7,636 bases of DNA from Acidobacteriota bacterium (GTDB lineage: Bacteria > Acidobacteriota > Thermoanaerobaculia > UBA5066), in contig JAEUQS010000489.1 in the NCBI GenBank assembly GCA_016789625.1, positions 1-7,636 on the forward strand. The letters run 5' to 3'. The notes under the pieces were generated by a model, which was not told where the DNA came from, searched no databases, and saw nothing but the letters and a program-made list of their open reading frames with translations. The translations under genes and the position numbers were made by a program. Of the stretch, positions 1 to 5,539 are shown piece by piece (positions within the stretch are counted from its first letter, which is position 1; each line of letters starts with the position of its first letter).

Positions 1-100
1 CGACGATCGCCGGGACCCTCAGCTTCGACGCGATGAGGCCGAAGACGAGGGCCAGGCCGAAGCCGGCCGCGAGTGTCGTGATCAGGCTGATGTTGTGCAT
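1..100 (-). CDS. Kef/YbaL-type monovalent cation:proton antiporter, N-terminal fragment
   Basis: Partial gene: the ATG is at 100-98 and the reading frame runs off the left edge after 33 codons. The visible residues begin MHNISLITTLAAGFGLALVF and continue with GLIASKLRVPAIV. This resembles the start of CPA2-family antiporters of the YbaL/RosB kind: a short polar start, a first membrane helix, then a basic loop with a K/R-L-R-h-P motif leading into the usual G-Y-L-L-A-G segment, which would fall just outside the window. Such proteins exchange K+ or Na+ for H+ across the inner membrane and often carry a C-terminal TrkA-N domain, which cannot be checked here. An AAGGAA ribosome binding site (110-105) lies 4 bases upstream of the ATG and supports this start. 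The gene follows the 116-residue membrane protein on the same strand after 72 bases and may be cotranscribed with it. The family call rests on a short piece only. Confidence 0.72.
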   Translation of the reverse strand, partial: MHNISLITTLAAGFGLALVFGLIASKLRVPAIV

Positions 101-172
101 CCGGTTCCTTCGGCGTCGCGCGAACTCCCTGCAACGTTTTCCCGACGGCAATGCTTCCCGTGCGGGTCGGTT

Positions 173-523
173 TCAGGCCGCGCGGGGCGACGGACCGTGC
201 CCGTAGCGCTGCGTGGCGTAGCCCGTTAGCAGACCGACGATCGCGCCCGGCAGCATGATCTCGAAGTAGAACTTGCCCATCGAGGCCGCCACGAGGTACG
301 CGAAGAACCCCGCGACGATCACCCCGAACACCAGGGTCAGCGCCATGTTGTTCGTCCGGCGCGCGAAGAGCCCGATGAGGAGTCCGGCGACCAGCCCCTT
401 GAATGTCGAGCCCGCGATGATCTGCAGGATCTCGGGTCGCACCTCCGGTGTGAACCACGACGTCATCCCGTCGAGAACCCCGAGCGCGCCTCCGACGAGA
501 AACCCCAGAAGAACCTTGCTCAT
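173..523 (-). CDS. Small four-helix membrane protein of unknown function (116 aa)
   Basis: Not recognised as a named family. The protein starts MSKVLLGFLVGGALGVLDGM and has four hydrophobic stretches at about residues 3-19, 32-53, 60-80 and 86-102, with short loops and a polar tail (GHGPSPRAA). Helices 2 and 4 both carry a Gly-rich pattern followed by a basic end (GLVAGLLIGLFARR and AIVGLLTGYATQRY), which suggests two related two-helix hairpins. It should sit in the inner membrane. The open frame extends upstream to 694, but the start at 523 is chosen because a perfect AAGGAGG lies 5 bases before it and the upstream extension overlaps the kinase gene. It lies 55 bases downstream of the kinase stop and 72 bases upstream of the Kef-like antiporter, all on one strand, so a role linked to the antiporter or the kinase is possible but unproven. 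Confidence 0.8.
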   Translation of the reverse strand: MSKVLLGFLVGGALGVLDGMTSWFTPEVRPEILQIIAGSTFKGLVAGLLIGLFARRTNNMALTLVFGVIVAGFFAYLVAASMGKFYFEIMLPGAIVGLLTGYATQRYGHGPSPRAA

Positions 524-528
524 GCCTG

Positions 529-535
529 CCTCCTT
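529..535 (-). promoter_or_regulatory. Strong Shine-Dalgarno that fixes the start of the 116-aa membrane protein
   Basis: AAGGAGG on the minus strand, 5 bases before the ATG at 523. It is the best ribosome binding site in the window. It decides the start against the longer open frame that begins at 694 and overlaps the kinase. Confidence 0.85.
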
Positions 536-578
536 GCCTTCCATTGACCGTGAGGGCCGGATTCTTTTCCGGGAGCGA

Positions 579-1520
579 TCAATTTTTCCGGATGAAAAGA
601 ACGAGCGCGCGGGTGACGAGATACGCGAGGAGCAGCAGCAGGGCCACGCGATGCCGTACCGCCAGCCGCGCGAGCCGCTCCACGGGGCCTTCACGGTACG
701 CGCTCACGGGCTCGCCCTCGAGGTGCCGGGCCACGTCGCCGGCCAGCGCCGCGGCGTTTTCGTAGCGGGTCTCGGGCTCCTGCGCCGTGGCCTTGGCGAC
801 GATGGCCGCGAGGCGCCGGTCCAGGCCGGGCTCGCCCGGTCGCGGCTCGGCGAGCACCGAGAGCAGGCGGCCGAGCGCGAAGACGTCTGACCGCGCGTCG
901 ACCCTGGAGATTTCCCCGCGCTCCTGCTCGGGCGCCATCCAGCCCGGCGTGCCGACGACGGTGCCGTCCTTCGTGCCGGAGCCGCTCACGGGAAACGCTC
1001 TGCTTCCGGAATCACCGCGAACTGCCGCGACACCCCAGTCCACGACGAGAACCTCGCCGAACGCGCCGAGCATCACGTTCTCGGGCTTGAGGTCCCGGTG
1101 CACCACGCCCCGCGCGTGCGCGAACGCCACGGCCTCCGCGGCACGGAGGAAGACGCGGAGCCGCTCGGCCGGGCCGCCGAGCATCGGCAGTGCGGCCGAG
1201 AGCGGCGCGCCGTCGACGAACTTGAGCGCCGCGAAGACGCGTCCGTCGGGCAGGGTCCCGGCGTCGTGCACGGGCACGATGCCCGGGTGCTCGAGGCCGG
1301 CCACGATCCGTGCTTCGCGGAGAAGCCGCGCCGCGCCGCCCTCGTCCTCGACCGCGAGGACCTTCAGCGCCACGCGGCGCGAGAGCACCGTGTCTTCGGC
1401 TTCCCAGACCGTTCCCATGCCGCCCTCGCCGGCCTTCCGCAGAATGCGATATCGCGTTCCGGAGGTGTCCGGTGTGCCGAGCGAGGTCTGCAGACGATCC
1501 AGCGCGGCGTCCGAGAGCAT
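579..1520 (-). CDS. Tail-anchored PknB-like Ser/Thr protein kinase
   Basis: A 313-residue Hanks-type kinase. Visible motifs are the glycine loop GEGGMG (31-36), the ATP-anchoring Lys53 in ALK, a candidate helix-C Glu69, the catalytic loop HRDLKPEN (141-148, Asp143), a DWG triplet in place of DFG (161-163), TPGWMAPEQ (191-199) closing the activation segment, and SDVFALG (211-217). All residues needed for catalysis are present, and DWG is known in active bacterial kinases of this type. After the kinase lobe comes a basic linker, then one hydrophobic helix (about 292-310) and the end RKN. The protein therefore looks anchored by its tail with no periplasmic sensor domain. The frame opens at a GTG at 1565, but the ATG at 1520 is preferred: it starts 7 bases after the sigma factor stop, and a GGGAAGAG site lies 11 bases upstream. 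Adjacency to the sigma gene suggests one regulatory unit. Confidence 0.93.
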   Translation of the reverse strand: MLSDAALDRLQTSLGTPDTSGTRYRILRKAGEGGMGTVWEAEDTVLSRRVALKVLAVEDEGGAARLLREARIVAGLEHPGIVPVHDAGTLPDGRVFAALKFVDGAPLSAALPMLGGPAERLRVFLRAAEAVAFAHARGVVHRDLKPENVMLGAFGEVLVVDWGVAAVRGDSGSRAFPVSGSGTKDGTVVGTPGWMAPEQERGEISRVDARSDVFALGRLLSVLAEPRPGEPGLDRRLAAIVAKATAQEPETRYENAAALAGDVARHLEGEPVSAYREGPVERLARLAVRHRVALLLLLAYLVTRALVLFIRKN

Positions 1521-1527
1521 CAGAGCG

Positions 1528-2247
1528 TCAGCTCTTCCCGCCGCCGAAGAGCGCGCGGGCCTCACCGCTCAACGCGTCGCCGCGGGGCGTCTCCTGCGCG
1601 AGCAGCGCGAGCACGGCCCGGCGGAAGTCGCGGCGCGCGGCCGAAAGGTGGTTCGTCACGTCCGTCACCTTCAGGGAGAAGCGCTCGGCGAGCTGGGCGT
1701 AGGTGGGGCGCGGATCCTCGTCGGCCAGGTCCGCGGCGGAGAACAGCGCGAAACGTGCTCCGCGGCCCGAACGCGTGTAGTCCTCTTCGAGCCTCGCGAC
1801 GGCGCGGGTGAAGAGCCAGCGCCGCCATTCCCGTTCGTAGATCTCCTCGGGCGAGGCGGTGCGCGGGGCGAGCCGCGCGATCTCGGCCTCCGTTTCCGCG
1901 GCGTCGATCGAAAGGGTGCGCACGCCGCCGCCGCGCTTCTCACGGCCCGCGGCCCGGGCCGTGTTCGCGGCGAGGCCGTCGAGGAGCACGCGCAGGTACG
2001 TGCGAAGGCGAGCGCGAGCGGGATCCCAACGCGCCAGCCAGCCCTTTTCCACGAGGCTCGCGAAGAGGTCCTGCACGGCGTCTTCGGCCGCCTCCTCGGA
2101 CAGGCGGCGACCGAGGCGGGCGTACGTGTAGAGCGGCTTCCAGTACGCGCGGGCGAGAGCGTCCATTGCCGCGCCACGCTCCTCGGGTCCGCCTTCGGTG
2201 GCGAGCGCCACCAGCGTCCTGCGGGTCGAGGGAAACCTACCGGACAA
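1528..2247 (-). CDS. ECF-type RNA polymerase sigma factor of the kinase-associated kind
   Basis: A 239-residue sigma-70-family factor that should direct RNA polymerase to a specific promoter set. The N-terminus contains GRFPSTRRTLV, the short F-x-S-T-R-x-x-L-V motif seen at the start of ECF-like factors encoded beside Ser/Thr kinases. Region 2 spans about 25-95 with the core-binding stretch EEAAEDAVQDLFASL (51-65). Region 4 spans about 135-216 and ends in a helix-turn-helix (TYAQLAERFSLKVTDVTNHL, 182-201). The linker includes a charged GREKRGGG segment. The start is TTG at 2247. An in-frame TAG lies only two codons upstream, the next in-frame candidate (GTG, Val13) would remove the conserved N-terminal motif, and an AAGGGAA lies about 11 bases ahead of the TTG. 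No zinc-binding anti-sigma gene is nearby; the adjacent kinase is the likely control partner, by analogy with known sigma/kinase pairs. Confidence 0.9.
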   Translation of the reverse strand: MSGRFPSTRRTLVALATEGGPEERGAAMDALARAYWKPLYTYARLGRRLSEEAAEDAVQDLFASLVEKGWLARWDPARARLRTYLRVLLDGLAANTARAAGREKRGGGVRTLSIDAAETEAEIARLAPRTASPEEIYEREWRRWLFTRAVARLEEDYTRSGRGARFALFSAADLADEDPRPTYAQLAERFSLKVTDVTNHLSAARRDFRRAVLALLAQETPRGDALSGEARALFGGGKS

Positions 2248-2332
2248 CGTCTACGGGGTTCCCTTCATATCGGCAGGATCGTACGCCACGCGACCCGAAT
2301 ACGCGGGTGTTTACGAGGGCCTGGTCGTGAGG

Positions 2333-2362
2333 TTGTCGTGGATGAAGGGGAGACGGTAAGAT
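2333..2362 (+). promoter_or_regulatory. Candidate sigma-70 promoter for the caspase-like gene
   Basis: TTGTCG (2333-2338) and TAAGAT (2357-2362) match the -35 and -10 consensus at four of six bases each, with an 18-base spacer. Transcription would begin near 2369 and give a leader of about 75 bases. The match is modest, and many lineages with this base composition use diverged promoters. Confidence 0.28.
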
Positions 2363-2399
2363 CGCTCGACTGGTCTCCAGGAAACGGCTGTCGACGGCC

Positions 2400-2436
2400 C
2401 TCCCTTCCGGGCGGGCGATCTTCCCATCGGAAGGAG
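2400..2436 (+). promoter_or_regulatory. Possible Shine-Dalgarno-sequestering hairpin in the leader of the caspase-like gene
   Basis: CCTTCC (2403-2408) pairs perfectly with GGAAGG (2429-2434). Two further pairs (2401 with 2435, 2400 with 2436) form if C2402 bulges out. Inside the 20-base loop, GGG (2413-2415) can pair with CCC (2423-2425). The 3' arm is the ribosome binding site GGAAGGAG (2429-2436), which sits 7 bases before the GTG start. Pairing would hide it from the ribosome. Function is inferred; the complementarity is seen directly. Confidence 0.4.
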
Positions 2437-2443
2437 ATGACTC

Positions 2444-2962
2444 GTGAATCTGAAGGTTGGCTACATCCCGTTCGCCGGGGACGACGCTCTGGAGAAGATG
2501 GCCTGCACCGTGATGATCGGGCACAACTCGGTGCACAAGCTCGACCGGTTCTCGCCCAACTACTACACCAAGGGCGACTCCCTCAAGCACCTCTACACCT
2601 TCCAGCAGCTCTACATCTTCGCCCACGGCGCAGAAGGCTCGCCGAGCATGTCCAGCTGCACGCACGAGACGCTCTTCGTCAACGACCTGGCCACGCAGCT
2701 GAAGGACGCGAAGCTGACCCTGGCGATCGCCAAGGTCAAACTGTGGATCTGCAGCGGGGGCGCAGGCGGTGCCCTGTCCACCGCCAAGCAGCTCAAGGAC
2801 GCGATGGTCGCCGCCGGCTTCACCAAGGTCAAGGTCTATGGGTACACCAAGACCCTGGACTCCGGAATCGTCGATGGCCACAAGTGGGGCTCCGACTACG
2901 ACTTCGACACCGGGGTCGACAGCAACATCCAGTACGCCAAGAACATCCGCGTCAGTTTCTGA
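2444..2962 (+). CDS. Small caspase-like (clan CD type) protein, putative cysteine peptidase
   Basis: A 172-residue protein starting at GTG, with GGAAGGAG 7 bases upstream deciding the start. No family is confidently recognised. The layout fits a single caspase-hemoglobinase fold unit: an early strand (LKVGYIPF, 3-10), a helix, then a hydrophobic strand ending in His-Gly (LYIFAHG, His61), a helix, a second hydrophobic strand ending in Cys (VKLWICSGGAGG, Cys103), a helix (AKQLKDAMVAAG) and a further strand (VKVYGYT). His-Gly after one strand and Cys after the next is the clan CD catalytic dyad order, as in caspases, clostripain and C80 autoprocessing domains. Other cysteines are at 21 and 72. 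There is no signal peptide or membrane helix, so it is probably cytosolic. It is lysine-rich (16 Lys), unlike its Arg-rich neighbours, and stands alone on its strand, which hints at separate acquisition. It could instead be an inactive or unrelated alpha/beta protein. Confidence 0.75.
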   Translation: MNLKVGYIPFAGDDALEKMACTVMIGHNSVHKLDRFSPNYYTKGDSLKHLYTFQQLYIFAHGAEGSPSMSSCTHETLFVNDLATQLKDAKLTLAIAKVKLWICSGGAGGALSTAKQLKDAMVAAGFTKVKVYGYTKTLDSGIVDGHKWGSDYDFDTGVDSNIQYAKNIRVSF

Positions 2963-2984
2963 CGCCCTCGACTGTACCGGCTGA

Positions 2985-3680
2985 TCACCGCTCGCTGGCG
3001 AAGCGCTCGACGTCCTTGCGCGATCCGAACACGACGAGGACGTCGCCGCGCTCGAGCACGAAGTCGTTTCCCACGAGGCCCATCACGCGCTCGGCGGACG
3101 CGCCGCCCAGGAACGCCAGCGGGCCGCGGCGGGCGACGGGCCGCCGGACGGTGACGAGGCGCAGGCCCTGCTCCTCCAGCTTCAGTGAGCCCACAGCCGA
3201 GCGGACGTCCCTGTCGTGCGCGTTGACCTCGGCGATCGTGTAGTCGTCCAGGAGCACCAGCGCGTCCAGCGGACCCTCGGCCGTGAGCGTGCGGGCCACG
3301 CGCTCGGCCGTCTCGGAGACCGGCAGAATGACCTCCGAGACGCCCAGCTTGTTCAGGATCTGCTCGTGCCGGTGCGTCGTGGCCCGCACCAGGAGCCGCT
3401 TCACCCCCAGCGCCGAGAGGTGCATCACCGTGAGAACCGTTGCTTCGAAGTTCTCGCCGAAGCTCACCACGACGGCGTCGAGCTCCTCGAGACCCTGCGC
3501 CGCCAGAGCGCGCTCGTGCGTCGCGTCGAGCTGGAGCGTGTCGGTCACGCGGCCCTTCATGTCCTCGAGCGTGGCCGAATCGCCGTCGATCGCGAGCACC
3601 TCCACGCCCTGCCGGAAGAGCTCCGTCGCGAGCTGGCCCCCGAAGTTGCCGAGACCGATCACCGCGATGCGTCGCGCCAT
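2985..3680 (-). CDS. ktrA: KtrA/TrkA-type single-RCK potassium uptake regulatory subunit
   Basis: A 231-residue cytosolic gating subunit. The N-terminal RCK/TrkA-N Rossmann domain opens with IAVIGLGNFG (5-14, nucleotide-binding glycines) and has an acidic residue at the end of strand 2 (LAIDGD, Asp32) placed to hold the ribose of NAD(H) or an adenine nucleotide. The RCK-C domain occupies about 139-228. One RCK-N plus one RCK-C, about 220-230 residues in all, is the KtrA size; two-copy TrkA is about twice as long. Family members form an octameric ring that binds ATP, ADP or NADH and opens the membrane subunit. The ATG at 3680 is preceded by GAGGTGA, which overlaps the stop region of the pore gene, 8 bases away. 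The two are therefore likely translationally coupled and made in a fixed ratio. It converges on the caspase-like gene with 22 bases between stop codons. Confidence 0.95.
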   Translation of the reverse strand: MARRIAVIGLGNFGGQLATELFRQGVEVLAIDGDSATLEDMKGRVTDTLQLDATHERALAAQGLEELDAVVVSFGENFEATVLTVMHLSALGVKRLLVRATTHRHEQILNKLGVSEVILPVSETAERVARTLTAEGPLDALVLLDDYTIAEVNAHDRDVRSAVGSLKLEEQGLRLVTVRRPVARRGPLAFLGGASAERVMGLVGNDFVLERGDVLVVFGSRKDVERFASER

Positions 3681-3688
3681 GAGTCACC

Positions 3689-5467
3689 TCACGCGACGAG
3701 GATGTCCTCGTCGACGTAGTCGTATCCGAAACGGGGGCCGGGAGGCCGGGTGAGCGCCACGAGCGTGCCCAGGAGACCCACGCGGCCCACGAGCATGAGG
3801 AGCGTGACGACGAGCTTGCCGGGATCCGTGAGGCCTGGCGTCACGCCCATCGAGAGACCCACAGTGGAGAGCGCCGAGACGGTCTCGAAGAGGAGCGGCA
3901 GAGCTTCGTGCCGCTCGCTGAGGAGCAGCGAAAAGAACCCGAGCCCCAGGGCGACGATCGAGAGCAGGACCGTGCCAAAGGCCTTCACCACACAGTTGGG
4001 CGCCACCTCGCGCCGGAAGACCTCGACCTTCGTCATCCCGTGCACCGTCGCGCGCACCGAAAGAAGCGCGATGGCGAGCGTCGTGGTCTTGATGCCGCCG
4101 GCCGTGGACGCGGGGGAGCCGCCGATCCACATCAGGAAGATCGAGACGAGGACACCGGGTCTCGAGAGCTCCGCCATGTCCACGGTGTTGAAGCCGGCGG
4201 TGCGGCAGGAGACCGAGTGGAACGCCGCGGCCAGCACCTGCTGCGCCCCGGAGAGGGGTCCCAGGGCCGCGTCCCGCTCCAGAAGGTAGACGAGGGAGCC
4301 TCCGCCCACCGTGAGCACCAGGGAGGTCGCGAGCACGAGGCGTACGTGGAGGGGCAGCCGTCTTCGCGGCTGGCCGGGACGGACCCGCGCCGCGGCGAAG
4401 CCGGCCAGACCCGAGAGCACCGGGAAGCCGAGGCCGCCGATCGTGATCAGAGCCATCACCACGAGCTGGTATCCGGTGTTCGCGGCGAACGGCTCGGCCG
4501 CGAGGTTCGAGGAGTGGAGCGCGAAGCCCGCGTTACAGAACGACGACACGGCATGAAAAACCGACTCGAAGATTCGCGAGGTCTCGCGCATCTCCGCGGG
4601 GAACTCGCGGAACCGGTACAGCAGCATCGCGCCCGCGCCCTCGAGCGCGAACGTCGCGAGCCCGATCGTGGCCACCACGCGCCGCAACCTCCCGAAGCTC
4701 TCCTCGCCCACGAGCTCCTGAAGAGCCGCGTCGTGCCGGAGAGAGCGGCCACCGCCGAGGAAGAGCCCCAGGAACGTGGTGAGCGTCATGATGCCGAGGC
4801 CCCCCGCCTGGATCAGCACGAGGAGGATGACCTTGCCGAGCGGCGTGAACGCGGTCGCGGGGTCCACGACGGCGAGGCCGGTGACGCACGCGGCGCTGGC
4901 GGCCATGAAGAGCGCGTCCACGGCCGAGAGCGGTGAGGTCGTCGCCCGCGGAAGGAGCAGGAGACCCGCGCCCGAGATCACGAGGATGACGAAGCTCGCG
5001 AGCACCAGCAGGCTCGGCGGGAGGCGGCTCGAGAGCAGCCTGCGGCTGGACCGCAAAATGCCCGGCAGGAACACCAGGAGCGGCAGGCCCTGAGTCAATA
5101 CGGTGCGCAGGGAGCCCAGCTCGCTCGCGCCCGGCAGGGATCCGGGAAGTGTCTGGAGAAGGAAGACGACCAGCACCAGCGCGGCGTCGGGCGCATGCGC
5201 GCGTAGGAAGTATCTCCGGTGGGCGGAGAGCGCCGCACGAGCCAGGGTGATCGCGACGAAGGCCACGAGGAGGCCGCGGGTCGTCCCGGCGAGACGCTCC
5301 CGGTCGTCCGTTGTGAGCGGGAAGCCCGCTCCCGCGATAAAGGCCGCGAACGCCACGAACGCGAGAACCGCCGGGAGGAGCGACAGGAACCCACGCAGAA
5401 ACGACGCGCGCGGGGAGGCGTCCCCCCCTGCGGGGCGCCGGGCCGGAAGCTCGCGGTAGCGAATCAT
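3689..5467 (-). CDS. ktrB: TrkH/KtrB-family potassium uptake pore subunit with N-terminal membrane extension
   Basis: A 592-residue inner-membrane K+ translocation subunit. All four filter loops of the superfamily are visible, each with its central glycine: CVTGL (194-198), CNAGF (311-315), RTAGF (422-426) and STVGL (534-538). The conserved segment MWIGGSPASTAGGIKTTT (446-463) lies between the third and fourth repeats, where the intramembrane gate sits in this family. The canonical core begins near residue 150. Ahead of it are about 150 residues with roughly four extra hydrophobic segments (near 22-48, 64-80, 94-109 and 126-138), making the protein longer than a typical KtrB of about 450 residues. 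The acidic end (DYVDEDILVA) is cytosolic. The start ATG at 5467 has only a weak GGGAG upstream. The partner RCK gene follows after 8 bases. Paired with a single-RCK subunit, KtrB is the better label, although TrkH-like naming is also used for the long form. Confidence 0.95.
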   Translation of the reverse strand: MIRYRELPARRPAGGDASPRASFLRGFLSLLPAVLAFVAFAAFIAGAGFPLTTDDRERLAGTTRGLLVAFVAITLARAALSAHRRYFLRAHAPDAALVLVVFLLQTLPGSLPGASELGSLRTVLTQGLPLLVFLPGILRSSRRLLSSRLPPSLLVLASFVILVISGAGLLLLPRATTSPLSAVDALFMAASAACVTGLAVVDPATAFTPLGKVILLVLIQAGGLGIMTLTTFLGLFLGGGRSLRHDAALQELVGEESFGRLRRVVATIGLATFALEGAGAMLLYRFREFPAEMRETSRIFESVFHAVSSFCNAGFALHSSNLAAEPFAANTGYQLVVMALITIGGLGFPVLSGLAGFAAARVRPGQPRRRLPLHVRLVLATSLVLTVGGGSLVYLLERDAALGPLSGAQQVLAAAFHSVSCRTAGFNTVDMAELSRPGVLVSIFLMWIGGSPASTAGGIKTTTLAIALLSVRATVHGMTKVEVFRREVAPNCVVKAFGTVLLSIVALGLGFFSLLLSERHEALPLLFETVSALSTVGLSMGVTPGLTDPGKLVVTLLMLVGRVGLLGTLVALTRPPGPRFGYDYVDEDILVA

Positions 5468-5539
5468 CGCGCTGCGAGGCTCCCGCTCGTCACCGGGTCA
5501 GCGTAGCAGCCGATCGGTCGAGGATCTATCGTCCGCCGC
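5468..5539. promoter_or_regulatory. Divergent control region between ktrB and the K+ channel gene
   Basis: 72 bases between two divergent K+ transport genes. It must carry promoters for both directions unless the channel is read from elsewhere. An 8-base perfect palindrome, CCGATCGG, lies at 5510-5517 near the middle and could be a shared operator half-pair. No clear -35/-10 pair was found on either strand, and ribosome binding sites on both sides are weak. Confidence 0.35.

Larger units (their letters stand above)
2248..2443. other. Divergent intergenic region between the sigma factor and the caspase-like gene
   Basis: The longest gap in the window (196 bases). It looks less GC-rich than its surroundings. 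It must hold the promoters for the sigma/kinase block on the left and for the lone plus-strand gene on the right. It contains several short inverted repeats: ACCCG/CGGGT at 2293-2297 and 2304-2308, GGAGAC/GTCTCC at 2349-2354 and 2373-2378, and a longer hairpin over the plus-strand ribosome binding site. No convincing promoter was found for the minus-strand side. Confidence 0.7.

Noticed and set aside
161..163. Kinase DWG triplet read as a pseudokinase signature (residues 161-163 of the kinase protein)
   Set aside because: The metal-binding Asp is kept, as are Lys53, the HRD Asp143 and APE. DWG in place of DFG is frequent in bacterial kinases of this group.
524..694. Upstream extension of the 116-aa membrane protein (57 extra residues)
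   Set aside because: The extension overlaps the kinase coding region and is Arg/Ser-rich. A perfect Shine-Dalgarno sits directly before the internal ATG at 523.
1521..1565. GTG at 1565 as kinase start (15 extra residues overlapping the sigma gene)
   Set aside because: The extra residues are low-complexity and overlap the sigma coding end by 38 bases. The ATG at 1520 fits the usual short spacing after the sigma stop.
2251..2268. Five-codon ORF (MKGTP) just ahead of the sigma factor
   Set aside because: Too short to distinguish from chance, and it has no clear ribosome binding site of its own.
2293..2308. ACCCG/CGGGT inverted repeat as a specific operator
   Set aside because: Five-base arms are common by chance in GC-rich DNA. 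Noted only as content of the intergenic region.
2237..2881. 214-codon minus-strand frame opposite the caspase-like gene
   Set aside because: It has no domain or hydrophobic-core pattern and covers the divergent intergenic region. The plus-strand frame has a good ribosome binding site and a protein-like strand/helix pattern.
787..3243. 818-codon open frame on the plus strand
   Set aside because: It is antisense to the kinase and sigma genes and out of frame with the caspase-like gene. The product is rich in Arg, Ser, Pro and Ala, with no recognisable domain. Long accidental frames are expected in DNA of this GC content.
3908..4936. 342-codon plus-strand frame
   Set aside because: Antisense to ktrB and dominated by Arg, Glu, His and Gly. 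It is the reverse shadow of a clear membrane protein gene.
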